Below, piece after piece: positions 25,248-34,553 of a stretch of 64,000 bases of DNA. Every line of letters begins with the position of its first letter. Positions within the stretch are counted from its first letter, which is position 1. Source of the DNA: CAWUIO01 sp963922455 (GTDB lineage Bacteria > Bacteroidota > Bacteroidia > Cytophagales > Microscillaceae); NCBI GenBank assembly GCA_963922455.1, contig CAWUIO010000015.1, positions 1 through 64,000 on the forward strand, given 5' to 3'. The notes beneath the pieces are model-generated. The model was not told the DNA's origin. It worked only from the letters and a program-made list of their open reading frames with translations, and did not search any database. The translations under genes and the position numbers were made by a program.

Positions 25248-26036
25248 TTAAGACTTTTTAAGTTCTTCTATACAGCGCTCATATACTTTTTGGGCTGAGC
25301 GGTTGAATTTACTTTCTGGATAATACGAAGCGAATGAGTCGTAGAAATCCAAGGCTTTGTTGAGGCGTTCCTGTTTTCTGCGGGTAGTACTTTGCAAGGC
25401 GTAACGGTATTGCGCAGTAAATTTTAAATACGCGACCTCTTCATTCAAGTCAGAATCGGGAAATCTTTTTTGGAAATTATCAAAGGTAACTACGGCTGCC
25501 CGATAATTCGTGATTTTATAATAGAGGTTAGCGTTTTCAAAGGCTTTTTTCTCTAATTTCAAGCGTAACTCTTTTTGAAGTTTGTTACACTCCTCATAAA
25601 ATGAGCTATTGGGATAGGCATTTAGAAAACTTTGGGTCACAGCAATAGCATCCGTTGTACTGGATTGATCCAAATTGAAGGGCGGAGAGCTTTCATAAAG
25701 GGATCGGATATGCATGTAGCGTGCTTCCTCGGTATACTGACTGTTTTGGAAGGTTTGGTAAAAGCGCTCAAAGTAATAGGCAGCGAGCTCCAGGTCTTTT
25801 TGAAAGTAACTGCAATACGCAAAATAGAATTGAGCTATCTCAGATTCTTTGGTTCCCACAATAAGGGGGATTAATTCTTCTAATAAAACACCGGCTTTGT
25901 AGTAGTCCTTTTTTTGATAGTAAGCAATAGCCGCATCGTATTTGGCTCGCAAACTAGGGTCCTTCTGGATTTTAGAAAAACGACACGAGCCAATCAGTAA
26001 GAAGAGCGTAAGTATTAAAATTGATAAATGCCTCAT
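25248..26036 (-). CDS. bamD: Outer membrane protein assembly factor BamD
   Basis: BamD is the TPR lipoprotein of the beta-barrel assembly machine. I use ATG 26036 as start, giving 262 residues; a TTG three codons upstream lies inside a hairpin and is unlikely. The signal peptide ends LLIGSC, with Cys18 the lipid site. Helical TPR-like repeats follow: YDAAIAYYQKKDYYKAGVLLEEL, AQFYFAYCSYFQKDLELAAYYFERF, and further units to residue 250. A 12-bp hairpin sits 7 nt before the start. It is followed by rpoZ and coaBC on the same strand. Confidence 0.88.
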   Translation of the reverse strand: MRHLSILILTLFLLIGSCRFSKIQKDPSLRAKYDAAIAYYQKKDYYKAGVLLEELIPLIVGTKESEIAQFYFAYCSYFQKDLELAAYYFERFYQTFQNSQYTEEARYMHIRSLYESSPPFNLDQSSTTDAIAVTQSFLNAYPNSSFYEECNKLQKELRLKLEKKAFENANLYYKITNYRAAVVTFDNFQKRFPDSDLNEEVAYLKFTAQYRYALQSTTRRKQERLNKALDFYDSFASYYPESKFNRSAQKVYERCIEELKKS

Positions 26037-26043
26037 AAAATGC

Positions 26044-26080
26044 AAAAGTATTGCGCTTCACTCTAAAACGCAATACTTTT
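26044..26080 (-). terminator. 12-bp hairpin between the T9SS cargo gene and bamD
   Basis: AAAAGTATTGCG and CGCAATACTTTT form a perfect 12-bp stem with a 13-nt loop. On the minus strand it ends in TTTT, so it may terminate the upstream gene. Because it lies 7 nt before the bamD ATG it could instead mask that ribosome-binding site. Confidence 0.65.
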
Positions 26081-26107
26081 CAAAAAATTAGAAATTTTTT
26101 ATGGATT

Positions 26108-26623
26108 CTAGTCGTGCTTAATGAGAAGCTTCAAAGCTACGATAGGATCATCATCTATAAATAAAGTGTAGAAATACGTTCCTGGATCAAAGTCGTAAGC
26201 ATTGATGGTAACCCGGTTATTATCTTTGGCGAGGTTGTACTCGGCCTCAATCCCTCCAACCAAGTTTTGGATTCTTACTTTGGCTTTGATACTTTCTATC
26301 AATTCATAATCAATATTAGCAAAATTATGAACCGGATTAGGGTAAAATTTGCTGATACGGATTTGATTATTTTTAAATAGAAAATCTTCGGTCAATTTGG
26401 CAGCAAAATCAGTATGCTTGCTCAAGGCTCCTAAGTCTAGGCGAAGCATATTGTCTGTACTGGTGTTGAATCTGTGAAAAGAAGCTTCATCCAGTTTGTT
26501 GTCTGCATCTTCTATCTCTAAACTGTCCATGGCTGCACGCAAGTCATCAAAGCAAAAGGCTTGATTTGGCACTGTAGAGGCTAGCAAGAAGAAAAATATT
26601 ATAGTTAGTAGGTTTTTCATCAT
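26108..26623 (-). CDS. Small secreted protein with T9SS type A sorting domain
   Basis: This 171-residue protein has a signal peptide (about 1-24, ending VPNQAFC). A short acidic region follows (about 25-88). The C-terminal sorting domain starts at ISKFYPNPVHNFANIDYEL, continues with VRIQNLVGG and ends GTYFYTLFIDDDPIVALKLLIKHD. The pattern YPNPxxxxxxIxY plus G-x-Y-F-Y near the end is that of T9SS type A signals, which send proteins through the SprA pore. Only about 65 residues remain as cargo, far fewer than for most T9SS substrates. It sits between the OstA-like gene and bamD. Confidence 0.82.
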   Translation of the reverse strand: MMKNLLTIIFFFLLASTVPNQAFCFDDLRAAMDSLEIEDADNKLDEASFHRFNTSTDNMLRLDLGALSKHTDFAAKLTEDFLFKNNQIRISKFYPNPVHNFANIDYELIESIKAKVRIQNLVGGIEAEYNLAKDNNRVTINAYDFDPGTYFYTLFIDDDPIVALKLLIKHD

Positions 26624-26704
26624 ATTAATTATTTTCCGCCGGGTATTATAGACAATAAAGTTACAATATTCTACTTATAATTACCAGATTTAAACGGTTT
26701 AGTT

Positions 26705-28306
26705 TCAAGGATTTTCGTTTTTAACAGTTTTTTTAGTTTGATTTTCGACCATTATTTCCTGGTGAAAGACCATTTCGTCTCGAGTAGGCCTTTCTTCCAT
26801 CCTAAGTCGGAAATTTTTGAGCCTTTTTTGGGGCTCTACAATCTCGTGAGGGGGCGTTAGGCTCCCATCTGCTTTATTAATGTATTTTACGCGATGGATC
26901 TGATTTTTTTCTCGAAAAAATATGTCCATATCGCTGCAATCTACCCGGTTCATCCCTACCAGGAGAGAATCCCCCTCGATAACGAAGTATAAGTTCTGGG
27001 CATTGCCTCGGATGTCAACCCGGTTCATATAATTCTCCCTAAAATATACTTGCATGTTCTTGCCTTTAATTTGGTTGAACTGGTTTAGGCTATCTTCTGA
27101 AATCACATAGCAGTTCATGCGCATGTGCATGCGATGGATCGCATTATTTACCAGCTCAATACGCATAGAGTCAGACGTAAGTTGACTGGTTTCATTCCAC
27201 AAGACAGGGTCGCCAAACAAATGGATAATCGAGTCACCACGGTTGTATACCATTGAGTCGCATCGTCCCTGGACCTCTGTACGGAACAAACGGGGGTTGG
27301 GGTAGGCAAACATCAATTGTTTTTCTTCCTCTTCCCGATTGATAGAATACAGGGTATCCGCTTTCAAATACAAAGTATCTCCCTCGCTGATATTACGCAT
27401 CAGCGCATTACCGTATACCTTACTCTCTCCAAGCTCCCCCTTATACCAGCCAATGTCTCCGTCAATCATCACGCTGTCTCCTTTGGAAAACAAGCGTACA
27501 TTTCCTTTGGCAAAGCCCGTATTTCCAGTATTATCAAAAAACAAACTATCTCCTTCAAGCCAATAATCTTCATCTTCTACCCGGGCCCGGCCTTGAAAAT
27601 TGGAGACTTGGGTCTCGGTATTATACGTACCCGAGTTACTATCCACGACCCCATCTGGAGAGATAATCTGGGTCGGGCCTTTAAAATAGGCCAACTTGGA
27701 AATCGTATTATAGGTCAGGTCATCCGTATAGATTTCCCTTTCCCCATCCGAGCTGAGGAGTTCCACATTTTTTTTGAAATAAAAAATCTTACTATTGGTG
27801 TCGTATGATCCCGTTTCACTTTCTAAGGTCTTTTCAGGGTCTACTATTTTCCCTCCCGAATAGTAATAGGCTACCCCTTCCTCCAGGTTATAATCCAATT
27901 GTTTGGTAGTGAGTGTCATCTCTTCATCCCTTAATACCACATCTCCCAAGGCTCGGGCTATTTGGGTTTCCCCGTCATAATACATACTGTCACTGGTGAG
28001 GGTGGTGCCATCGTCGCCCAAAAGGCGGGTATTGCCAAATGCATCTACCGCATTCTTGTCTTCGTGCAAATAAGCCGAGTCACAATACAAAACACTTCCC
28101 TTGTGCCGAACGATCACGCGGTTTTTGAGCTTTTTTACATGGGGGTCGCCGATATCTTTTCGCAATTCATCGGCCCTTTCTAGGGTGACTTTCTCCTCAT
28201 CCTCCTCTGGATCCCCGGTTTGCCCCCAAACTGGGCTCAGGGAAAGGCTCCACGTGAGGAGTATTAAGAGAATTTTACAATATTTATATATCGAGATATC
28301 AAGCAT
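26705..28306 (-). CDS. OstA/LptA-like organic solvent tolerance protein
   Basis: This 533-residue exported protein starts with a membrane signal (about 10-28). It then consists of many beta-strand repeats of the OstA/LptA kind, such as GSVLYCDSAYLHEDKNAVDAFG, GTTLTSDSMYYDGETQIARALG and later YWLEGDSLFFDNTGNTGFAKG. LptA proteins form beta-jellyroll bridges that carry lipopolysaccharide across the periplasm. This one is much longer than E. coli LptA, as is usual in Bacteroidota, and may combine LptA with part of the LptD N-domain. It heads the minus-strand run and is divergent from tilS. Confidence 0.82.
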   Translation of the reverse strand: MLDISIYKYCKILLILLTWSLSLSPVWGQTGDPEEDEEKVTLERADELRKDIGDPHVKKLKNRVIVRHKGSVLYCDSAYLHEDKNAVDAFGNTRLLGDDGTTLTSDSMYYDGETQIARALGDVVLRDEEMTLTTKQLDYNLEEGVAYYYSGGKIVDPEKTLESETGSYDTNSKIFYFKKNVELLSSDGEREIYTDDLTYNTISKLAYFKGPTQIISPDGVVDSNSGTYNTETQVSNFQGRARVEDEDYWLEGDSLFFDNTGNTGFAKGNVRLFSKGDSVMIDGDIGWYKGELGESKVYGNALMRNISEGDTLYLKADTLYSINREEEEKQLMFAYPNPRLFRTEVQGRCDSMVYNRGDSIIHLFGDPVLWNETSQLTSDSMRIELVNNAIHRMHMRMNCYVISEDSLNQFNQIKGKNMQVYFRENYMNRVDIRGNAQNLYFVIEGDSLLVGMNRVDCSDMDIFFREKNQIHRVKYINKADGSLTPPHEIVEPQKRLKNFRLRMEERPTRDEMVFHQEIMVENQTKKTVKNENP

Positions 28307-28403
28307 ACGCTTTAAAGACTATATTAAGGACACCGGACTTGCCGAAAAAGTTGTAAGCCTTTAGTTAATAAATGCAAAATTACAAGCATTGCGCATTAAA
28401 TCT

Positions 28404-29738
28404 ATGCTTTCTGAATTTTTAGAGTACATACACAAGGAAAAACTTTTTAGTCCCAAGACTCCTTGCCTCCTGGCATTTAGTGGAGGACTGGATTCGGTAG
28501 TGCTAAGTGACCTATGCTCCCGGGCCAGCATCCCTTATGCCTTGGCCCATTGCAACTTTGAGCTAAGAGGAGAGGAGTCGGAAGGAGATGCCCATTTTGC
28601 CCAGTCTTGGGCCGCACGTCAAGAAGTCCCCTTTTTTTATAAACGCTTCCCCACCCCACAACTTGTTTCTCAATATAAAGGCTCGGGCCAAATGTTGGCT
28701 CGGGAGCTTCGGTATACTTGGTTTGAGCAAATCTTGCAAGATTTTCCTTACCAAAGAGTGCTTACGGCCCACCATCAGGGAGATGTTTTAGAAACCTTGC
28801 TCCTAAATCTCAGCCGAGGTACGGGTTTGGCCGGTTTATGTGGGATTCCTCCCCGAAACCAGGCCATTGCCCGGCCCCTGCTGTTTGCCAATCGGGAGCA
28901 AATTTTAGCCTATGCCCAGGGGCGAGGCCTCCCTTGGCGAGAAGACAGTAGCAATCAAAGCCTGAAATACCGTCGGAACCTCATTCGTCATAAGATTTAT
29001 CCGGTATTAAAAACCATAAACCCTCAAATTGAGGAGTCTATCCGGCGAAGTACAGAAAAACTACGAGCGGTACGCAGCATTCTGGAGGAGCAGGTACAGG
29101 TCTGGAAAGGAGCGTACCTCAGCACGTATGTAGGAGGGGTTGAGGTTTCATTTGAGTTGTCTCAGGAGGCTCATCCGGTCTATTGCCTGTTTGAGTTAAT
29201 TCAAGGCTATCAATTTGATTACAGCCAAGCCCAAAGTATTTGGGATAACCGTCACGGAAGGGTGGGTACCCAGTACCTATCCAGTACCCATTGCTTGGTC
29301 AAAGACCGCAAAGCTTGGATAATTACGCCCCTGGCCCCAGGGGAAAAGCCCACGTTCTGGGTGGAGAAAGGGCAAACATCTTTGGAGGCCTCCCATTTAC
29401 CTTTTAGTTTAAGCTTTGCCAAAAAAAGCCGAGATCCCACAGGGGCTTTTCCGAAGGACCCTTGGCAAGCTTGGGTAGATTGGGATTTGCTCGATTTTCC
29501 CTTGCAGCTACGAGTATGGCAGGAAGGCGACCGTTTTCAACCCTTGGGCCTAAATTTTCATAAGAAAGTAAGCGATTTCTTGGTGGATGAGAAAATACCC
29601 CGCAATATCAAATCCAGGGTCTGGGTCTTGCTGTCGGGAAATAAAATAGTTTGGATTGTGGGCTACCGCTTAGACAACCGCTTTAAAATACGTGAAAAAA
29701 CCCAGTATGTATTGGAGCTGACAGGGCTTCCCACCTAA
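28404..29738 (+). CDS. tilS: tRNA(Ile)-lysidine synthetase
   Basis: TilS changes the wobble cytidine of the AUA-reading tRNA(Ile) to lysidine and is essential. I use ATG 28404, giving 444 residues; a TTG five codons upstream is the alternative. The PP-loop ATP motif is SGGLDSVVLSDL near residues 26-37. The catalytic core continues with AHCNFELRGEESEGDAHF and VLTAHHQGDVLETLLLNLSRGTGL, followed by the substrate-binding and C-terminal TilS domains (LQLRVWQEGDRFQPLG, KKVSDFLVDEKIP). Full length. It runs divergently from the OstA-like gene, 97 nt apart. Confidence 0.94.
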   Translation: MLSEFLEYIHKEKLFSPKTPCLLAFSGGLDSVVLSDLCSRASIPYALAHCNFELRGEESEGDAHFAQSWAARQEVPFFYKRFPTPQLVSQYKGSGQMLARELRYTWFEQILQDFPYQRVLTAHHQGDVLETLLLNLSRGTGLAGLCGIPPRNQAIARPLLFANREQILAYAQGRGLPWREDSSNQSLKYRRNLIRHKIYPVLKTINPQIEESIRRSTEKLRAVRSILEEQVQVWKGAYLSTYVGGVEVSFELSQEAHPVYCLFELIQGYQFDYSQAQSIWDNRHGRVGTQYLSSTHCLVKDRKAWIITPLAPGEKPTFWVEKGQTSLEASHLPFSLSFAKKSRDPTGAFPKDPWQAWVDWDLLDFPLQLRVWQEGDRFQPLGLNFHKKVSDFLVDEKIPRNIKSRVWVLLSGNKIVWIVGYRLDNRFKIREKTQYVLELTGLPT

Positions 29739-29815
29739 AAATATGATTTTTGGAGATGCCAGGATTTGCCGTATTTTTGTCGGCTACGTTTTTGAAAGCT
29801 TTAAGAATTAGAGAT

Positions 29816-29947
29816 GGGGCTTCCCGGCGCAAGGAACATCCGGAGCCATGGTGTCCCTAAGTGCCTGCGCCGGTCGGGCTGTCACTACTCGCTGCCTTTC
29901 CCCGCCGGGCCTACACGAGCTCAAACAGGCCGTTCCATCCCTAAGCT
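29816..29947 (+). repeat. Dispersed structured element, copy 7 (subtype A)
   Basis: GGGGCTTC, stem CCGGCGCA/TGCGCCGG around a unique loop, then TCGGGCTGTCACTACTCGC, CGAGCTCAAACAGGCC and CCATCCCTAAGC. GGGGCT to CGGGCT spacing is 59 nt. It is the left half of a composite with copy 8. Bases 29739-29815 after tilS hold nothing recognisable. Confidence 0.9.
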
Positions 29948-30085
29948 GAAGAAGAGGAGAGAGAGGAGAGAGAGGAGAGAAGGAGCTGGGAGGCGGGACT
30001 TTTTTTCAGCGTTAAGGACATATCAGTTGCTAGTAGCAAGACATCCCGTCCCGGTTCCTATGTCCCGTATCCCGATTCTCATTGT
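29948..30085. repeat. Insert of composite element 2 (between copies 7 and 8)
   Basis: The left part is a purine tract of GAGAGAGGA units leading to GGAGGCGGGACTTTTTTTC. Its reverse complement matches the GAAAAAAGTCCCGCCTC plus CTCTCCT units in the insert at 42885-43101. The same module is therefore present here in the opposite orientation. The rest shows no gene. Confidence 0.7.
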
Positions 30086-30216
30086 GGCTTAGGGATAGAG
30101 CTATTGTTTGAGCCTGCCGCTGGTTTAGAGGCTTGGCCGGCGAGTAGCGAAAGCCCGACCCGCGCCCGCCTGGAGTGTCCCTAGGCGTTACAAATGGATT
30201 AGCGCGGGTAAGCCCC
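30086..30216 (-). repeat. Dispersed structured element, copy 8 (subtype B)
   Basis: On the minus strand: GGGGCTTACCC, stem ACCCGCGC/GCGCGGGT around a unique loop that contains GCCT/AGGC, then the arm with CTCGCCGGCC and AGGCTCAAACA, ending ATCCCTAAGCC. The A-T pair at the stem base replaces the G-C pair seen in copies 3, 6, 10 and 11. GGGGCT to CGGGCT spacing is 59 nt. Confidence 0.9.
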
Positions 30217-30288
30217 AGGAAAAGGTTGTATATCAGAAATATAGGATAAATAAGGAAATAACATTCGAGCCCGTATTGACCTAAAACC

Positions 30289-30831
30289 ATGGCATTTTCA
30301 CTGAATCCCTTTCAAAAAACCTATACCCAAAGCGAACTGGATTATTTCCGTTTTCTCTCCAGGGTCAAACTTTTTGAGCGGCTTACCAAAAAGCAGATGC
30401 TCTTATTTCGTCCTTATTTGCATTTGCGAAATTACCGGCAAAACGAAGTGGTTTTTTTCAGAAATGACCCCAGTCAAGCACTATACCTAATAAAAACGGG
30501 GCAGGTTACCATGTCGGTAGATATTGGAAACCGGTTTGAGACGGTATCGCGCATGGTCTCCCATGCTTCCATTGGAAACAATTGCCTCGTAAAAAACTCG
30601 AAACGAATTTACAATGCAGTAGTCACCTCGCCCGTTGGGGAGCTCTATGTCATACCGCAATTTAATATTTTAAATATTTTTGAGAGGCGCCCCTTGGTAA
30701 AAAGCCGCATGATGGAATCCTTGGCCGAGTTGATGGATGAAAATTTTCGATCTCTGTTTGTGGCCTACCGTTCCAACCACGGATTTTTTGATTTGGAAGA
30801 AATGTTTCGGGGTATGAACAAAGGGTGTTAA
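30289..30831 (+). CDS. Cyclic nucleotide-binding (cNMP/Crp-like) domain protein without DNA-binding domain
   Basis: This 180-residue protein is a single cNMP-type beta-roll: FERLTKKQMLLFRPYLHLRNYRQNEVVFF, then LYLIKTGQVTMSV and a later VGELYVIPQFNI segment, closed by helices. The phosphate-binding cassette GExxxxxxxR(S/T)A of true cAMP receptors is not obvious, so ligand binding is uncertain. No helix-turn-helix follows, unlike Crp/Fnr regulators. It is plus-strand, between a repeat composite and the DUF4837 lipoprotein gene. Confidence 0.78.
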   Translation: MAFSLNPFQKTYTQSELDYFRFLSRVKLFERLTKKQMLLFRPYLHLRNYRQNEVVFFRNDPSQALYLIKTGQVTMSVDIGNRFETVSRMVSHASIGNNCLVKNSKRIYNAVVTSPVGELYVIPQFNILNIFERRPLVKSRMMESLAELMDENFRSLFVAYRSNHGFFDLEEMFRGMNKGC

Positions 30832-30919
30832 CCAGTGCCTGCTCCAGAAAGCTGCTCTTTAACGCAATTTTTAGTTAAAACTTAGGCGATCCCCGATTTT
30901 AAGCAGAATAGACCAGGAA

Positions 30920-32116
30920 ATGTTTGTATTATTTACTAATTTGAATCCAATAGCCCCTTTAAATAATTTTATATATCCTATGATAATTTTAATATTTGAG
31001 AGATACCAACACCTATTATCCTTTCTAAAACAGGCCCGCTTGCTATTCATCTTGGGGATAGGCCTGAGTGTGATGATGGCATGTACCGGTGATGATAAAA
31101 AGAAAAACGAACCCGCGCAAGAATACAAGCTGCCCAGTAAAGGAGGGGTTTTGGAAATTGTGTTGGTCGTAGATACTACCCGTTTTAACGGAGAATTAGG
31201 GATAGCCTTACGAGATGTTTTCGAAGAAGCGCAGCCAGGTTTGCCCCGAGGGGAAACGCGTTTTCGATTAATTGAGATCGCCCCCCAAGACTTCAGTCGC
31301 TTCTTAAAAAGGCATCACAATGTCTTGTTTGCCGTGGTTTTGAATGACAAAAGCCGCACGGGGACTTACATGAAAAAGTTTTTCACGCCGGCCACCTTGG
31401 AGATGATACAAAAGGATGAAGACAAATTTATGTTTGCCCGTCAAGATGAGTTTGCCAAAGCACAGCAAGTTTTATACCTATTTGGGGAGACCCAAGATGA
31501 ATTGATTGAGAACATCCGAAAGAACAAGCCCCAACTGCAAGAATATTTCTACCGTTCCGAACGTAAAAGACTGGGGTCCAGAATTTTTGGCCAAGGTCTT
31601 CGAGAACAAAAACGACTGAGTAAGATGGTCAGGGAAGAAACGGGTTTGGGTATCAAAATTCCTTCGGGCTTTCAATTGGTCAAAACAGATTCTAATTTTT
31701 TATGGGTAAGAAAGCGAGGGAAGAAATACGATTGGAGCATCTTGGTTACGTATGGAAATTATAGCTCCCAGGAGATGTTTACGGATTCCTCGATCGTAAA
31801 ATGGCGAAATTATTTTGGCTTTAAATTTATTAATGACTCCACCCGGAACGAGTCCTATATGAGTACCCAAGACCAGGTGATTCCTATCACTAGTCGGGCC
31901 GTGGGTGAGAAAGGACTTTTTGTAAAAGAATACCGGGGTTTATGGAAGCTTAAAAATAATACACGGGGAGGTCCATTTTTGGGATATGCCTTTATAGACA
32001 AAGCTCAAAAGCGCTTTTATTACATTGAAGGCTTCCTGTATGCTCCTAATGAAAAACAAAAAAGGCCTATGTTCGAGTTGGAAACCATCCTTCGATCATT
32101 CAAGGTAAAACAATAA
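30920..32116 (+). CDS. DUF4837 family lipoprotein
   Basis: This protein of up to 398 residues belongs to the DUF4837 family of Bacteroidota envelope proteins of unknown role. The lipoprotein signal is RLLFILGIGLSVMMAC, with the anchor Cys at about residue 55 of the longest frame. That is late for a signal peptide, so a start at ATG 30980 or another nearby codon is probable. The mature part opens with Asp/Lys-rich TGDDKKKNEP. It contains GVLEIVLVVDTTRFNGELG, a YFYRSERKRLGSRIF segment and the C-terminal RPMFELETILRSFK typical of the family. It lies 14 nt before maeB. Confidence 0.75.
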   Translation: MFVLFTNLNPIAPLNNFIYPMIILIFERYQHLLSFLKQARLLFILGIGLSVMMACTGDDKKKNEPAQEYKLPSKGGVLEIVLVVDTTRFNGELGIALRDVFEEAQPGLPRGETRFRLIEIAPQDFSRFLKRHHNVLFAVVLNDKSRTGTYMKKFFTPATLEMIQKDEDKFMFARQDEFAKAQQVLYLFGETQDELIENIRKNKPQLQEYFYRSERKRLGSRIFGQGLREQKRLSKMVREETGLGIKIPSGFQLVKTDSNFLWVRKRGKKYDWSILVTYGNYSSQEMFTDSSIVKWRNYFGFKFINDSTRNESYMSTQDQVIPITSRAVGEKGLFVKEYRGLWKLKNNTRGGPFLGYAFIDKAQKRFYYIEGFLYAPNEKQKRPMFELETILRSFKVKQ

Positions 32117-32130
32117 AAACACGCATTTTC

Positions 32131-34386
32131 ATGAAAATCCGTAAAGAAGAAGCTCTGAAGTACCATGCTCAAGGGAAGCCGGGTAAGGTAGAGGTAGTAC
32201 CCACCAAACCCCTTAGTAGTCAATATGATTTGGCCCTCGCCTACTCTCCGGGGGTGGCAGAACCTTGCTTGGAAATTGCCGATACGCCCGAAGCGGTTTA
32301 CAAATACACCGCCAAAGGGAACTTGGTAGCTGTAATTTCCAACGGTACAGCAGTATTAGGACTAGGTAATATTGGCCCTGAGGCCTCCAAGCCAGTCATG
32401 GAAGGGAAGGGGGTTCTCTTCAAAAAATTTGCGGGAATCGATGTGTTTGATATTGAAATTAATTGCGAGGATCCGGAAGAGTTTATCCGGATTGTAAAAT
32501 CGCTGGAGCCTACCTTTGGTGGGATCAATTTAGAAGATATTAAAGCTCCTGAATCTTTTATTATTGAAGAGGCGCTCCGAGAACAAATGTCTATTCCGGT
32601 GATGCACGATGACCAGCACGGCACGGCCATCATTAGTGCGGCCGGTTTGCTCAACGCCCTGGATTTGGTAGATAAGAAAATTGAGGAGATCCAGGTGGTC
32701 GTGAATGGGGCGGGGGCCTCGGCTCTGGCCTGTGCCGACCTCTACCTTAGTTTGGGAGTTAAACGGGAAAACCTGGTGATGCTAGACAGTAAAGGGGTGG
32801 TCAAAGAAGGTCGGGCCGGAGTTAACCGATTTAAGCAGAGGTTTGCTAGTCAACGCAATATTGATACCCTAGAAGAAGCCATCGAGGGAGCCGATATGTT
32901 TTTGGGCCTTTCTAAAGCAAATGTATTGGAGCCCGAGATGTTGTTACGCATGGCCGAAAGACCCATTGTATTTGCTTTGGCCAACCCCAACCCGGAGATT
33001 GAATACAATCTGGCCATGTCTACCCGAGACGATATCATTATGGCTACGGGAAGGTCTGATCATCCCAACCAAGTAAACAATGTCCTGGGCTTTCCTTATA
33101 TTTTCCGAGGGGCTCTGGATGTACGGGCAACATCTATTAATGAAGAAATGAAGTTGGCCGCCGTATACGCCTTGGCCAAATTGGCTAAGGAGCCTGTTCC
33201 CGAAATTGTGACTCAAGCCTATGGCGAATCGGTAATAAGTTTTGGCCCCAAGTACTTTATCCCGAAGCCTATGGACCCTCGCCTGATGTATACCGTTTCC
33301 TCGGCGGTGGCCCAAGCCGCTATGAGCAGTGGGGTGGCTCAAAATCACATCCAGGACTGGGATGCTTACCAGATTCAACTCCAAGAGCGTTTGGGTATTG
33401 ATACTCGATTGATGTCCAAGACCTTCCAAATTGCTCAAAGAAATCCTAAAAAGGTATTATTTGCTGAGGCAGATAACCTCAAAATTCTGAAAGCCGCCCA
33501 AGCCCTCATAGATGAAGGGATTGCCCAGCCTATTCTCCTGGGAAAAAAAGACCTAATTAAAAGTTTGATAGAGCAAAATAATCTGGACCTGAGTACTTGC
33601 CAGATTATTGATCAGATGCACGATGTGGACCGCCGCGAACGCTTTGGTGATTTATACTATGCCAAAAGACAAAGAAAAGGGGTTACCCACTCAGATGCTT
33701 TAAAACGGATGAGTGACCGCACGCATTTTGGCTTAATGATGTTAGAAACCGGAGAAACCGATATATTCGTTTCGGGGCTTACCAAACATTACCCCAGTGT
33801 GGTAAGGCCCGCTCTGGAAATTATAGGAACCCAAGCAGGAAGCGATATTGTAGCCGGGATGTATGTAGTCATGCATCGGAATGAGACCTTATTTTTTGCC
33901 GATACTACCGTAAATGATGACCCAAGCCTGGAAGAGTTAGTGAGTATCATTGGGCTCACCCGGAAAAGTGTGAAATCATTTGGAATAACGCCCCGTATGG
34001 CCGTACTGTCTTACTCTAACTTTGGCTCGGCCCGCGGCAAAGTCCCCCAATTGGCCAGCGAAGCCGTAAGAAAAGCTAAGGAACTCTATCCGGATTTACT
34101 TATTGATGGAGAATTGCAGGCTAATATCGCCCTGAACCCCGAGCTCCTAACCGAGAAGTTTCCATTTAGCGACCTTGCCCACCAGGGGGCCAATACGCTT
34201 ATTTTTCCTAATTTATCCTCAGGAAATATTGCTTATAAATTAGTGCAAGAGTTTGGGGTGGCCGAAACGATTGGTCCCGTGTTACTAGGGATGAAAAAAC
34301 CGGTACATATTCTAGCCTTAGGAAGCTCTGTACGGGAAATTGTTAATATGGTGGCCATAGCCGTTGTAGATGCCCAGACTATGTAA
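32131..34386 (+). CDS. maeB: NADP-dependent malic enzyme with phosphotransacetylase-like domain
   Basis: Malic enzyme decarboxylates malate to pyruvate and makes NADPH. The 751-residue protein has an N-terminal malic domain (about 1-400) with YSPGVAEPC, the metal/substrate region VMHDDQHGTA, and the NAD(P) site VVVNGAGASALACADLY. A C-terminal domain related to phosphate acetyltransferase follows (about 425-750), with KVLFAEADNLKILKAAQ and GMYVVMHRNETLFFADTTVN. This fused form is the MaeB type; the C-terminal domain is thought to be regulatory. It precedes ruvA and sprA on the same strand. Confidence 0.94.
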   Translation: MKIRKEEALKYHAQGKPGKVEVVPTKPLSSQYDLALAYSPGVAEPCLEIADTPEAVYKYTAKGNLVAVISNGTAVLGLGNIGPEASKPVMEGKGVLFKKFAGIDVFDIEINCEDPEEFIRIVKSLEPTFGGINLEDIKAPESFIIEEALREQMSIPVMHDDQHGTAIISAAGLLNALDLVDKKIEEIQVVVNGAGASALACADLYLSLGVKRENLVMLDSKGVVKEGRAGVNRFKQRFASQRNIDTLEEAIEGADMFLGLSKANVLEPEMLLRMAERPIVFALANPNPEIEYNLAMSTRDDIIMATGRSDHPNQVNNVLGFPYIFRGALDVRATSINEEMKLAAVYALAKLAKEPVPEIVTQAYGESVISFGPKYFIPKPMDPRLMYTVSSAVAQAAMSSGVAQNHIQDWDAYQIQLQERLGIDTRLMSKTFQIAQRNPKKVLFAEADNLKILKAAQALIDEGIAQPILLGKKDLIKSLIEQNNLDLSTCQIIDQMHDVDRRERFGDLYYAKRQRKGVTHSDALKRMSDRTHFGLMMLETGETDIFVSGLTKHYPSVVRPALEIIGTQAGSDIVAGMYVVMHRNETLFFADTTVNDDPSLEELVSIIGLTRKSVKSFGITPRMAVLSYSNFGSARGKVPQLASEAVRKAKELYPDLLIDGELQANIALNPELLTEKFPFSDLAHQGANTLIFPNLSSGNIAYKLVQEFGVAETIGPVLLGMKKPVHILALGSSVREIVNMVAIAVVDAQTM

Positions 34387-34553
34387 GCTTCATTCCAAAT
34401 TATCCGGGATTTTTTGCTTTCTTTGGTAAATCTCATAGATTTGCACGGAAATTATGACGGTTCGACAAGATGTAGTTGTTGTTTTCGAGTCAACATATTA
34501 TGTCTTGTCTACACTTTTCTTTTGATGAAGTGTTTGTGGATAATAGCTAAGAT

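Noticed and set aside
29814..30290. Frames of 86-92 residues across repeat copies 7 and 8
   Set aside because: These are repeat translations followed by low-complexity purine-tract peptide (RRERRERRE), not genes.
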